64,000 bases of DNA from Sweltsa coloradensis (GCA_024449915.1 JAMZAV010000070.1:496001-560000), one strand, 5' to 3'; counted from the stretch's first letter, positions 10,670 through 21,467 are shown. A program made the numbers and translations. The notes: a model not told the origin generated them from the sequence alone.

Positions 10670-11085
10670 CCTCACTTCTCGATATTATTTCTACTTTACA
10701 TACAATTTAATTACGGAGGGAGGTAATATTGTTGTGTATTTTTTTTGGAACAAGTGAAGGTCAATTTATTAAGTGTGTTTCAAATATGTAGGTCAGTGTA
10801 TTCAGTCAGTGTTAGCAACAAATCGTATCTCAGTACTAGTACTTGCTCTCAATTTTTTTTGTATTGTTCATTAAAACTAGGAAAACGCCAAAGTCGTTGT
10901 TAGACGAGTGAGTGAGCCATTTGTTGAGTACCCGGTAACATTCCCTTTCCTCCCCCTACATAAAGTCTATCTAGTATCTAGCCTATCATAGGCTAGAGTG
11001 GCGTATAATGACCTTAGAGTTGGCGCTCCCTTATACTGACTAAACTCAAAACCTTATTATTTATACCTATACTATTATCAAACAT

Positions 11086-11150
11086 GCGAATGTTCCTGGT
11101 TACTCAACACATGACTCGCTCACTCGTCTAACATCGACTTTGTCGATTTC
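11086..11150. mobile_element. Solo F1 arm
   Basis: GGTTACTCAACACATGACTC and CACTCGTCTAACATCGACTT match the left arm of the F1 element 0.9 kb upstream, without a partner arm nearby. Confidence 0.6.
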
Positions 11151-12204
11151 CTAGTAATACTTCAACAACAATAATAATAATATAAATTTGTTGAAACTTT
11201 TAGAGCAGGTGATGTTTAGGTGATCATTGTACTTATTTATAAAAGTGCAGTGTATAGTCAAATAGATTATAATTACACATAATGTATAATTAGACAACTA
11301 TTTTTATAACAACTTCAAATTTTATATTTAATATATGAATAAGGCAATAAATGAATTAAAATTAATAGTAGATAAATTAGGAAAAAAAGGAAGTTTTTCT
11401 TCATCTTTTATTTACTTGTTTTACAAAATGGAAGAAATAAAAAACATTCTGGTACTAAATCATTAAGTAGAAGACAGTAAATATTAATTTATTTTAGTAC
11501 ATTTATTTCCCTCTCAAACAGTTAACAGGTAACGCACGGGGCTGCCTCACTGCATAGAATCCCCCCCTCTCTGGCCAGTCATCAACATTGCGTTCACACC
11601 AGCACATGACGTCACATTAAACATGATTTATTTCCGATCTAGCCAACTCGAAGACTGATTGACAGCGAGTGAGGTATTGATTCGCAATATAACATGCGGT
11701 GTCATCAAGATGTGGTAATCCCATTAGGGCCACGAAACACGCGTTGCGGGCCGCGATTAGCCGGATGTCAGTTCATTTCACTGGGACGAGCGAACTTTTA
11801 GTTGAGTGTGGAAATAAACAAAAGTGGGCAATTTAAAATTTCCCTCACTTTTAACTAAATGAACATATATGTTTTGGAAGCGAAGCTTTCGTTCATGCAC
11901 CACTTAACCACCCGTCCATCCGACTGTGCTTGTGAAAAGATTCGAACATGGATGACTCTTCAATTGACTTTCATTTTTTGTCGCTGTCATTCATAAGGAT
12001 AAGGATGTTTATTGTGACCTTGGGGGGTAAGAAGGGCGGGGCTGGCACATAAGAAAATTAGAATATTTATAAATCCCGGCATCTTTGCCACTATTAAACG
12101 CTGAAACAATTAGTGTGCTTTAATAACAGTAAGCTATTTTAGCTACTCCCTTACTTGTAATTGTAACCTTTAAAAGTTGTTTTTTAGTAGGGAATATTGA
12201 TATT
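11151..12204. other. Unrecognised DNA with a GC-richer patch and one CRE
   Basis: AT-rich to about 11520, then GC-richer to about 11800. A TGACGTCA palindrome is at 11607-11614. The patch near 11712-11765 has TAATCCCATTAG and GATTAGCC, which resemble homeodomain (K50/Otx-class) sites. No gene or repeat copy recognised. Confidence 0.25.
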
Positions 12205-12412
12205 ACTAGGAAAACGCTTTAGTCCCGCCGCGTTGTTGGATGAGCGTAATTGGTGCATTGAGCTGCCATGTGTTATGCGGATTTCCTGTTGTTCTGTAAA
12301 AAAATTATTACTAAGTTCTAGATTTTTTAAATTAAATTAAATTAAATTAAATATATATATTTTTTTAATTAATCATAATTTTAAAAAAAGAAAAAAATTG
12401 AAAAATTGCGAC
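12205..12412 (+). mobile_element. F3 element, truncated
   Basis: This begins ACTAGGAAAACGCTTTAGTC, continues GTTGTTGGATGAGCG and TTGAGCTGCCATGTGTTATG, then passes into an AATTAAATTAAAT-rich stretch and AAAAATTGCGA, where it is cut short. It matches the 5' third of the element at 49254-50059. Confidence 0.7.
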
Positions 12413-13819
12413 GGCTCCCAAGTTTTCGTTCACATAACCGTTTATAATGAACTACAGTTAATTTAGAACGCTAAACTTCTCAACCCTGACCAGGATTCAA
12501 ACCCGGGATCTTTTATGATACATATACTTATTTACAAGTACAAGTACTTAGATAAAGTAAGTACTCTGAAACCTCAAATAGCGAGATATATTTTTATTTT
12601 TATTTTGTAGAATTTTATAATTGTTAATTTAAAAACCTCCAAGATGATTTATTCATAAAATGTTGAACGTGAAAGTATTAAATCCTGTTTATCATAATTT
12701 ATAATCTATAATCTTACTCTGATTATAAAGTTTTTATGGCTGTTATTTAAGATTGACCAAAGATACGCGAATTTTTCATGATGCGACAAAAATCTTTCGA
12801 GTTTATGTTGAAAGTGCGTTCTATCATTAAATTGATCACGTGATTCCGCGGCCATCTTGCCTTGGCAATAGTCCCCGACCGCTGCTCGCATGGTATATTA
12901 TATCGGCACGTTAGCTTCTTGTGTTAAATGAAGCGGCACCAGGCGATTGTCCCGCTCCGCCTCCCTACTCAGTTTCGTGTTAGGCTGCGGGAAATATGGA
13001 TCTTTCAGCCATTAAATCATTTCCAGAAGGAGATATCACGAGCGAAAGAGTGAGAGAGAAACACTGAAAGTGTATATTGATTAAACAAGTTTTGTTTTTG
13101 CGCATATTCGCTAAAAATAAATATATTCACACTAGAACTCGTCTCTAAGTTATCTGCATTTGACAGCTAGAACTTGTTCATGTTTCGTTTTAAGTTCTAA
13201 GTAAGTATTTGATAAGTTTAATCCACTTCTGAGAATTATCTGAAATCTGACATTATCTTGAGAACAGGTGTTTCTACAAATACATGTCACGATGGAAACT
13301 TATTTTTATTTATTTATTGCCACCAACAACAGAGTTACCTCCACAAGTGCGACATAGGCTTTTACATAAAATTAATTAAAAACTAAAGTACAAAAATTAA
13401 AATGATATAAAAAATCAAACAACATCCAAATAGGTCTACACAGGTGCACAAAATATTATACTAATCGAAATGCAAATAGAAAGAACATCAAGAACACAAC
13501 AAGAACATTTGAAGAAAAACTTTTTAAAACATTGATAAATTTCGGTGATTTATGTCATGATCTGGATGGATGGAAGGTTGACAACAAGTTGGTTATACAT
13601 AGGCCTATGTCGGATCTGGTTAATTGGCGAATTACTGAAAATTTCTAGTCTGCTTCTTGGCAGATGGAAAGTTTGTAGATTTCGTGTTGGTCTTGCAGGA
13701 ACGTGAAAATGTACAAGATCAAGAAGATAATAATTATGTAGAAGTTTAAATAAAAATATAAGATCCGTCTGTTTGCGCCGATTTTCGATTTTGATTTATA
13801 ACTTGTTATAACTAGTACT
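12413..13819. other. Unrecognised DNA with a tRNA-like remnant
   Basis: GGATTCAAACCCGGGATC at 12492-12509 is the complement of a B-box-type sequence and suggests a SINE head remnant on the minus strand. TTATTTTTATTTATTTATTG at about 13300 looks like the A/T-rich 3' end of a minus-strand retroposon. A moderately GC-rich patch lies at 12840-13010. No gene recognised. Confidence 0.3.
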
Positions 13820-13985
13820 ACCAAATGTTGACAGCATGCCCATGTTTCTTGATTTAGTTTGGTAGTTTATCCAATGACATATTGCTTCAAATGTTGACAG
13901 CGTGACCATGTATGTTGATGTTTTAGTTGCTAGTTTATGGAATGACATTACTTCCAATGTTGCAGCATGCATGCCCATGCATACT
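13820..13985 (+). repeat. 66-bp tandem repeat, about 2.4 units
   Basis: Units start at CAAATGTTGACAGCATG (13822), CAAATGTTGACAGCGTG (13888) and CAATGTTGCAGCATG (13955). The period is 66-67 bp, with GTTTATCCAATGACAT-type sequence in mid-unit. The 60-codon minus-strand frame across it reflects the repeat. Confidence 0.8.
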
Positions 13986-15764
13986 AATGAGCTAGCACGT
14001 TATGACTTACTGCCATGCAATGCACAGTTATGTACACGGATACGATTGTGCTAAAATAGGATAAGACTTACATAAATGAAATGATAAATGACTATGACGA
14101 GACACAAATAAACGGTAAGAACATAAATAATTAACTAATTGCTCGCTTTCGTTGTGTGTAGTATGTATCGATCTTTCGATCAACATCAAACCCAATATAA
14201 ATAATTCTTTCTTCGAATACAGTAATAGATACAGTCATGAATTTTACGTTTTACATTCCATTTATAAAATTCAACGTATGTGATTATGTAAAGTCTAATC
14301 AGGACTTGTAAAATATTAACTATATCATCGTATAAAAGCCATGACTACGCACAGTTACTATGGAAAAGTTACCATACATGCAAATATGTAATATATTGTT
14401 GGAGAAAAAAATAATACAAATTAGAAACAGATATTGAAAATTAATTAAGCAGAACGATTGGATTTTTACGTAGGCTTAACACGTCATTTTGATCTCGGCA
14501 ATTACTGACTTTAAAATGTCATGAAGTTGAGCCAGACAATTAAGCTTTGGTGGAAGTTTAAATGACTCTAGTTTTGGTTTAACTTTTCTGATATATACGT
14601 CAGCACAAAATTATTTTAAACTCAAATACAACAAAAAAAGGCAAAGTAATTTGAGGTTATTTGAAATATGTCGAGTTTCGTCTCGAAAAAACTAAAGTTT
14701 ATTGTATGAAATGCATCATGTTCAAGTCTCGTCTGTCACAGTCAGAAGTACCACTATAACACAACCAATTTCCAGGATCAGTCTACCACCACAGAGCAAC
14801 CAATTTCAATTCGTTTGTTGTGCAATTTCACGCTATGCATACTTGCCATATAAACTATTTCAGGATATCAAATACCCTTCGAAATACAATTCGATTATTT
14901 ACGATCTCGAAATAGAAAAACGCATGAAATTTCGAGTCTGCACAACCACCTTCCCTTTTAAGCACCCTTAAGCATTTAAGCCTATTTCAAAGTATTGTGC
15001 AAGAAACTTAATTTAAAAATCTGTCATATAGTATAAATAAAATCGCAATTAAAAAATTTAACGTAGTTCAAACATCGAATGCGTATGCTGATAATTATCA
15101 AATCAATTTTGTTACATTTTCTTTCTTCACATTAGACCTATAGATTTTATTTGGGAATTTGTTAAGATTTACCAATAACAAAACTTTGTGTAACAATGTT
15201 ATGGTAAGTTAAGTTAATGAAGCAAAACATCCCCAAGTATGAGGGTAGTCAGCTAATTTATCTACGACATTTAAAATGCATGTGGGAATTGTTTCAAAGC
15301 AATTTTTATATTCCATTTTTAACTTACCTTCTAGAAGATTCAACATTTAACATGTAAGTAAAACTATCCAATATATATTGTGTGGATATTCAAACTCCCA
15401 ATTTTGCTTACTGCAACCCATGAAATGTTCAGGGCTATAAATACTAATATAACCACCCGGGGCTATGGTAGGTAGTACGTCCATGTGATTATGTAAATAC
15501 GCCGCTCAATTAAATTGTTATTATTTAATTAATCACCTTGATTAGCATATCATCGCTTTCCCACGTTGTGATTAAATTAAACACATTCAGATTCATACAA
15601 ACCTAATGTTTTGTTGAAAGGGGACCTTTAAAAATCTGAACGGATTTCCGTAAAATTATGTAATTATATTACGAAGTACTTTTAAGATTATTTTTTATCT
15701 AATCTCACACTCGTCAACTGATATTATTTGGCGTCAATCTTGTTAATCGTACCGTATGATAGAC
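13986..15764. other. Nothing recognised
   Basis: AT-rich DNA. An 89-codon frame at 14702-14971 has no recognisable domain. No repeat copy identified. Confidence 0.35.
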
Positions 15765-15794
15765 AGAGCTGTCTAGAACTTGTTCTACCCAGAG

Positions 15795-15865
15795 CCCAGG
15801 GGCTACCAGAGCTCACCTTTAGCTTCGGAGACTAGACTTCTCCGTTACTTACAGGCCAAACAACG
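15795..15865 (+). repeat. Fam7 repeat, copy 1
   Basis: CAGAGCTCACCTTTAGCTTC, followed by a TCTCCGTTACTTAC-type sequence, matches about 42812-42870 in direct orientation. The two short copies have substitutions spread along them. Class unknown. Confidence 0.5.
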
Positions 15866-15970
15866 AGAAAAAGAGAGTAACGATTGACATGAGTGTTACA
15901 ATATCCAATCTGAATTAGTCTCACATTAAAATACCCTCAAACACATAACTAAAAAATGGATTAGTACAGC

Positions 15971-16027
15971 ATGGACTTTACATTCAAAAACACGATTGAA
16001 GACTCACAATATTGCAATTATTGTGAA
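15971..16027 (+). other. Short open frame ending at a consensus splice donor
   Basis: An ATG at 15971 opens 18-19 codons (reading MDFTFKNTIEDSQYCNYCE) that run directly into AAG|GTAAGTA. This is a perfect match to the metazoan 5' splice-site consensus, with the intron starting at 16027. An in-frame stop lies just upstream at 15962-15964, which would make it a first coding exon. No acceptor or following exon can be tied to it, and a TATA-like element lies downstream rather than upstream. Chance is the default explanation. Confidence 0.12.
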
Positions 16028-16091
16028 GGTAAGTATAATCCAGGTTCTAGCTCAGTGTGAGTATGTATCTAGGTTAATTATGCGCTGAGTG

Positions 16092-16129
16092 TATAAAAGT
16101 CACTCACTGCTTGGCTCCAAGTCTCACAT
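16092..16129 (+). promoter_or_regulatory. TATA box with spaced initiator-like site
   Basis: TATAAAAG at 16092-16099 is followed by TCACATT at 16123-16129. The A at 16125 lies 33 bases after the first T, the usual TATA-to-start distance in animals. No downstream promoter element is visible. No recognisable transcript lies downstream, so this is a candidate from spacing only. Confidence 0.25.
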
Positions 16130-16164
16130 TAGTTTTAACTACATGTAAATTAATCTGGTTTGCC

Positions 16165-16700
16165 TCAAGGGCCGGTGTGGCGAATACTGAGTTTACGCGT
16201 GGCCTTCCCGGAGAGTTCCGCTATTTAGTTGGCAACAATGTTAATATCGGGGGTGAATAGAGGTAGTTCGCGCAGCACCCGTCACCAGCGCTAGGTATAG
16301 ATATAAGTTGGTGGTCACCGCCTCCTAGCTACGAGAACCTGCGTTTAATAACGTCGCTTGTCGGAGGGGGGAGGAAGATTATGCGTCTATAGTAGATCAG
16401 ACGTGACGTCATCAACATTCCTTGTAACTCCGTTGAGACTGTGTCCGTGTCACTTCCGACGTCCTCCCCCCCCCTCCCCCCCCCCCCACCTTGCCGCGAG
16501 GACCGAGTACTTTGAAATTTATTAAAGAGATCCGCGGAGAATATTTTCAATAATTTACGTTTGTAATACATCGCCCTCCCCGCCCTCCTGGTATAAACCG
16601 GGGTCGCCGAGGAGCTGTAGGCTAACCATTAACCTCCTGAATGGAGGGGCTAGGACAATGGGCCAGACACCGGGGTAATAATTTAACACTTGCTGGAAAG
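16165..16700. other. GC-rich stretch with a CRE and a long C run
   Basis: GC-rich relative to its surroundings. It has a TGACGTCA site at 16404-16411 and a nearly pure C tract at about 16465-16488. Two minus-strand frames of 80 and 86 codons cross it without recognisable domains. It is not part of any repeat family I can match. Confidence 0.25.
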
Positions 16701-17555
16701 GAATCTTATTCCATTCTTGAGCGAGAGTGAAAAACATTTTACTCTCTCCATATAAATGAAAAGTTTTCGGAACCAATTGACTCCGTCCACAGGAATAGAT
16801 GTGTAATTTATTCATTAGTTTATGTTCCGTGAACGCACGTAAACTCGGCGACTACAACTACGAGTGCTAAACAGTGACCTAGATGAAGACAATCAAGCTA
16901 AACAAGGAAGCTAGCAAGGTTAGCAGCCTCTTGCAATTCAAAGCTAATTATATCACGTATTAATATTTTGTACATCTAAATTCATTCAAACAACAACACA
17001 ATTCATTCAAATTCATTTCATGTTCTAACTCTTTTCACTCGTGTGTTGAAAGAGAATCTAACGCAAATCATCAACGAGATATGTAAATTTAAAAACTATG
17101 AAGTAATATTAAAACTTACTTGATTAGAAACACAATGAACTAAAAATGAACTTATGTATTCAGGATTATTCCAGTTACATTCAGGATCCGGCAACTCCAC
17201 CAACGAGTGAACTAACACTATTATGTGGCCTCCTGGGTTTTGTGAAGGATTGTACTGTGAAACATTCGTGTCACAAAAATATTTGTAATACTGAGAATAA
17301 AGTGCAAAGATAAGGAACAGCATTTCATTGAAATAACTTGCAATTTCCATATAATAGATTAATGTTTTGACATAATTTGTATTATAACTACAAAATACAT
17401 TTTGAAGTTTCTATTAAAGGTTTATAAAAAAGGAACCGATTAAAATATGTAACCGCTTAAAGTAAATAGTATACTAAAATATTATGTCCCGTTTATAAGT
17501 AATGAAGATTAGGAAAGAACTTTGAGTAGAGAGTTTAAACTTTAAGTTAGGGTAA
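16701..17555. other. Nothing recognised
   Basis: AT-rich DNA upstream of the LINE fragment. It may include decayed LINE sequence that I cannot recognise. Confidence 0.35.
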
Positions 17556-17801
17556 GAAAGGCTAAGGTGGTTTGGACACGTGAAGAGGATGCAGAAGGAC
17601 AGGATTCCGAAGATTCAGTATGAACAAGACGCAGGAAACAAACAGAGAAGAAGAGGGAGGCCCAGACTGCGATGGGAAGAAGTTATAGCAATGGATTTGA
17701 AAAGGTGAAATACAGCTTGGGAAAGGGTTAACCAGGAAAGATGTTGGGAAGAACGAAAAATATGGCAAGAACTGGTGGAAGTCCCTGAGGAAGAAGACTG
17801 A
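17556..17801 (+). pseudogene. LINE reverse-transcriptase C-terminal fragment
   Basis: The plus-strand frame from 17556 reads through RLRWFGHVKRM (17559 on), then IPK, RRRGRPRLRWEEV and MDLKR. It meets a TGA at 17706-17708, then continues in frame with TAWERVNQERCWEERKIW to a TGA at 17799-17801. LRWFGHV.RM, RRRGRP...W and a closing W-rich segment are the signature of the C-terminal region of non-LTR retrotransposon polyproteins, downstream of the reverse-transcriptase domain in the clades widespread in insects. The fragment lacks the endonuclease and catalytic RT motifs, has an internal stop, and is preceded by an in-frame TAA at 17553. It is a 5'-truncated dead copy. A 101-codon minus-strand frame at 17562-17867 is only its antisense shadow. 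The exact clade cannot be set from this piece. Confidence 0.85.
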
Positions 17802-18230
17802 AGAGGAATAAAGTGAAGTAAATGATGCAGAGGAAGAAAAGGAGGATGTAGGAGAAGCGTCAGACATGGCTAGCCGGCTTCGATAACCCCGGGGTGCTAA
17901 GAATGTGATGGGAACCTCCCACCCCTTACCCGACTTAGTTGGAAATCGGGCTTGACATTAATTCATTTATTTATTTAACGTCGATCATATTTAGTTACAA
18001 ATTAATTTAAAAAATAAAGTCAATCAATAAACCAAAAAAAGAACACATTTTGCACTCAATGTCATGAGCTCTAGTAAAGCAAATTATAAATATAAATATT
18101 ATATCAATAAGACAACGAATTCCGATATTATATTCAAATAACGTATTTAAAATTGGAAAATGACATGAATAAAAATACAAGGTAAGAAAAACAATATTAA
18201 TTCAGGCAGCTTTCCGTTATATTGTGATGA
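17802..18230. mobile_element. LINE 3' region and adjoining A/T-rich retroposon end
   Basis: Sequence after the LINE frame runs GGCTTCGATAACCCCGGGGT and CCCGACTTAGTTGGAAATCG to about 17956. CATTTATTTATTTAACGTCG follows, which looks like the start (3' tail) of a minus-strand retroposon like those at 31780 and 32170. No coding sequence beyond 17801 recognised. Confidence 0.4.
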
Positions 18231-18320
18231 TATCTGATAGAGCGGGTAAGATCCGTGCTCTCCCGGGAATCAAACTCGGTTCTACCGTTGCCGGGTGGTC
18301 ACTGAACCATCTCAAGTTTG
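18231..18320 (-). repeat. tRNA-like SINE head remnant
   Basis: CCGGGAATCAAACTCGGTTC is the complement of a B-box-type GAGTTTGATTCCCGG in a tRNA-like context. It is probably a piece of a SINE on the minus strand. No full cloverleaf can be drawn. Confidence 0.35.
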
Positions 18321-18744
18321 TAGACCGCGATGGTTATATCGGGTCATGTGGTGACGCGGCAAGAGAAGTCAAGTTTCCTTTGAAAGTAGTCACATTAGTT
18401 TACCCTCAATCAATAACAGTTTTAATAATTAACTAGAACATACAATCACTCAGTTTTTGCAATATTAAAACAACTATAGGAAACGTCTGTTTGTTAATTT
18501 TCGCAAAACGAAAGAAACTTTTGCGACGGCGTTTGTGTGTGACTTTACGTCCAACAGAGGCATGGGTACGCGAGAACCCTAGATAGGAAGCGAAACTATT
18601 GTTTAAGTGAGACACGATAGCAAAAAATATTTCCTCTATCTCAGAATTATTATATTCGCACTGGTGGATATGTTTATATATTTTGTAAATACATGCTCAA
18701 TAAATACATTGTTTGAAACGGACATAATATTTTTGACTACCTTC

Positions 18745-18890
18745 TATGCGGTGCTCCACCCGCTTCTTCACCCCCGTGGTCACCAAAAACATATGAAACA
18801 TCTTTGTTGAATCGAAACAAGAAAACCGCATGTAAATCGTATGTCATGTTCAGATTTTATCGTGAGATGTGACAAACAGCCAGAGTACTG
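18745..18890 (+). repeat. Fam8 repeat, plus strand
   Basis: GTGGTCACCAAAAACAT, ATCTTTGTTGAA, AAGAAAACCGCATGTAAATC and TTTTATCGTGAGATG follow in the same order as in the copy at 31960-32115. Confidence 0.6.
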
Positions 18891-19214
18891 CAAATACGTG
18901 AGACTCACTCCCTCATATAGCATTTCAAAGCGTCATTATTGATTATGTTTACATTCCAGCAATAAAAAATAAACATTGCCTCATTCCTCTGCGTTCATCG
19001 CGAGATAAATAAAGTCTGTGTCAACTGGAGTAATATGAAGGCTTTCAAGGAACACGTGTCGTGAATGCCCCACTCGTCTTGTGGACTTGAGATGAAAAGA
19101 GTTTCATCTTCTGCCGTCATAAAGCTCAGTTTAATGCAACGCAGGACGGAGAGCGCTCATTCTTTACAAAGCCAATGCAATCATTTCTCAGACTACCGCT
19201 TTATACCTAACTAG

Positions 19215-19480
19215 GTTAATGTTGTAACATTGGCAAGTCTGTATTGTTTATGTACTCATGCAACAATCACATCACTTTGAATGATGACGTAATGAAAAGT
19301 ATAAACGCGGGAAATATTCTTTCACAATTCCACGTGTAAAAATACTTTTTATAAATCACTATCAACATGTTTGTTGGGTTTATTACGATATCACAAGCGC
19401 TTCTAGTGATTCCGTCCTGGCGTTATGTTGGCATCAGGAAATCATTGCAATAAACCTAACGTTGTGTAGTTCCATACGTC
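19215..19480 (+). other. Possible solo LTR-like promoter segment
   Basis: This starts TGTTGTAACA and has TGACGTAA at 19285-19292, TATAAA at 19300-19305 and AATAAA near 19450. That is the order expected of a U3-R-U5 unit. No second copy, target-site duplication or adjoining polyprotein is visible, so this rests on signal order only. Confidence 0.18.
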
Positions 19481-19756
19481 ACTCGACATTTTATTAATAT
19501 GTGTCAAGGTAATCTGATAAACTAGCTGTTTTTTTTTTTAATGTGGAAATAATATCGATATATTCATATGTTCTCGTTCCTCGGTCGCTATTTCCTGTAG
19601 GCCGTAAGAACGATAATTGAACTAATTGAATTACTTAGCACTCGTGTAATTTAATTATTAAAGTTAAGCACGGGTAGGCAAGTAGTCAAAAGAGGGTGCG
19701 AATATCGTTGAAGAAGACAAAAATAAAATAGTACGTCTCTTTCCGGTGAATTCTCG

Positions 19757-19900
19757 TTTTTGGTGGAGGTGCCGGGTATTTATATGGAAAATTAAGGTTA
19801 CGCTAACGCCATCACTCTGACCCACAGGGTCACCAGAAACATTATTATCATCCTTGTTGGAAGGGCATGAACAGCAAGAACACGCATGTCCGTAGAGGGC
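19757..19900 (+). repeat. Fam8 repeat following a motif copy
   Basis: GTTTTTGGTGG at the left and CAGGGTCACCAGAAAC about 70 bp later can pair as an imperfect inverted repeat. ATTATCATCCTTGTTGGAAG and AACACGCATGTCCG then follow as in other Fam8 copies. The motif itself is at 19761-19777. Confidence 0.5.
19761..19777 (+). repeat. tRNA-Ala 3'-end complement motif
   Basis: Exact 17-nt copy. The next base is A, so it matches the 18-nt form, then diverges. Confidence 0.8.
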
Positions 19901-20282
19901 CTTGTCGGATGAATTGAGACGTGATAAACGCTCAGGCGGGGGAACGGGCAGAAACATTACGCTTATTAAGGTTCTTCGCTTCCTGAAAACATTATTAAAT
20001 TATGTGAGCTAATTGAGTATACCCGGGCACAAATGTTAACTAACGTTTGTTTCATACATTATTTACTACAATAACACTTAAGGCTATTGTATCCACCCTT
20101 GTGTTAAAACCTTAAAAGACGATGAAAGCTGGCTGAATGAAGAGTACCTTTAATAAAACAGAAAACAAATTGGGCGAGGCATAACCTCGTTATCGGCCAT
20201 TATATGTAGTTTTTGATATAAGTGTAGCCTGCACCTTGAGTGCAAAATTAAATTTTTAGTCGGTATTCTGGTTATAGTTTCT

Positions 20283-20483
20283 AAACACCTTTCACTTCCA
20301 CCTAATTATAAAGAAAATTTATATTTATAAAATAACAGTTGGTTCACGAATTTTTTGTCAACGGTACTAGTCGAGTTTTTTTGAGTTTTATACAATCTGG
20401 CAAAAAAAGTTCGTACACCAACTGTTATTTCAAAAATCAATTTTTTATTCTTAGGTGGAAGCTAAATTTTTGGTGTTTTAAAG
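20283..20483. mobile_element. Fold-back MITE-like hairpin, about 200 bp
   Basis: AACACCTTTCACTTCCACCT at the left and AGGTGGAAGCTAAATTTTTG at the right are complementary. Near the centre, AAATAACAGTTGGTTCACGA (20329 on) pairs with TCGTACACCAACTGTTATTT (20411-20430). The arms are about 90 bp with small mismatches and the loop is short. No coding capacity. The 63-codon frame at 20339-20530 is part of the hairpin. Confidence 0.65.
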
Positions 20484-21221
20484 GTGTTTTTTGGTGGAAA
20501 AAATGTTGCCGTTTTATTAAGTTTGTATGATATCGAATTTGAAATCACTATGTGCTACATCCGTGTCTATAGATTATCTCGTTTACCTGTGTAAAGTCGT
20601 TAAAACGACAGAAAAATAAACAGCTATCACAACAGGTATTAAATTTAAAAACATCATGAAAAACAAACAGCCGAGCTGAAAATCTAAGCCCATTATTTAA
20701 ATTATATTTTAACTCGATATCTGCTGTGTTGTACTCGAAACATTAGTAACGAAATCGTTTGATTTATTCATAACACGAGATTTGAACTTCCGTTAGTGCT
20801 CGGTGTGTTGCATGTATATTGTAGAAAATGAAAATGGTCTGGAAAGTCTTAAATAATAAACTTGGTTCTACGAACTTGAGAGCGGTGGCGGCAAACGACA
20901 AGAGGAAAGGAAACATCAACGGAATTGAAATTCAAACGTCGATAGACGTCTGGGGAAATACCTGAGCAGACCTATGTTAAATAAAAGTGAGGTTAGTACC
21001 CGCATACAAATTGCAGGACATTTAACTTATGTAGCGGCTTTTTTAACAGAGTGTCATTTAATTTAAGTAGCAAGTGAAAGAACTTGACGTGCAGTGGGTA
21101 CCGTGTGGTAGAATACGCAGCAAGAAACCTTGCACGTCGATGTACCGCGCGCACATGTGTCCGCCCGTGAGAAAATGTTATATTTGAAAATATTTTTATT
21201 TTAATCGTAACTGCATCAGAC
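20484..21221. other. Nothing recognised
   Basis: AT-rich DNA between two fold-back elements, with no gene or repeat match. Confidence 0.35.
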
Positions 21222-21467
21222 AATGATCATGGTTTGTAGGACTATACACTTCTCAAAATAAAAACACAAATTATGATATTTCAAAGGTTAATCAACCTTG
21301 TCCATCATCATCATCATCATCATCATCATTATCTTCATCATCATTATCATTCTCTTGTTGTTTTTTCAATTATTAAATCCTGATAAATAGGTTCAATAAC
21401 CTTTGAAATATCGTAATCACGTTTTTTTATTTTTAGTATTGAATAGTCCTACAAAATCATAATCATT
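21222..21467. mobile_element. MITE with about 78-bp inverted ends and a TCA microsatellite core
   Basis: The left arm, 21222-21299, includes TTTGTAGGACTATA and GATATTTCAAAGGTTAATCA. It pairs with the right arm, 21389-21467, which includes AATAACCTTTGAAATATCGT and TAGTCCTACAAAATCATAAT. The centre holds a (TCA)n run at about 21304-21330. The arms differ by scattered substitutions, so insertion is old. No transposase. Confidence 0.7.

Larger units (their letters stand above)
10257..10806 (+). repeat. Shared block, copy 1 (second copy at 47 kb)
   Basis: This matches 47064-47614 in direct orientation over about 550 bp. Shared stretches include TAATATATTTTGAGTA, TACAACTTATCACTAAGGTG, AGTTTTAGCTCCATAAGAAT and AATTACGGAGGGAGGTAATA. 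It contains two motif copies 39 bp apart. GGAGGGAGG is purine-rich like a polypurine tract, but I find no LTR-like direct repeat around it. Confidence 0.75.
10151..10998. mobile_element. F1 fold-back element with about 110-bp inverted ends
   Basis: Left arm (about 10151-10258) and right arm (about 10872-10998) are inverted copies. On the left are AGCCTATGATAGGCTAG, GTTACCGGGTACTCAACACA and CACTCGTCTAACAACGACTT. On the right are their complements, AAGTCGTTGTTAGACGAGTG, TGTTGAGTACCCGGTAAC and CTAGCCTATCATAGGCTAG. The outer tips are themselves palindromes (AGCCTAT-ATAGGCT). The interior is the 10257-10806 shared block. No transposase is present, so if mobile it is non-autonomous. Confidence 0.7.

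Noticed and set aside
10257..10806. Complete LTR retrotransposon (motif as primer site, GGAGGGAGG as polypurine tract)
   Set aside because: No terminal direct repeats and no coding sequence were found, so only the signals can be reported.
17562..17867. 101-codon Ser/Phe-rich minus-strand frame
   Set aside because: It is the antisense of a LINE polyprotein fragment.
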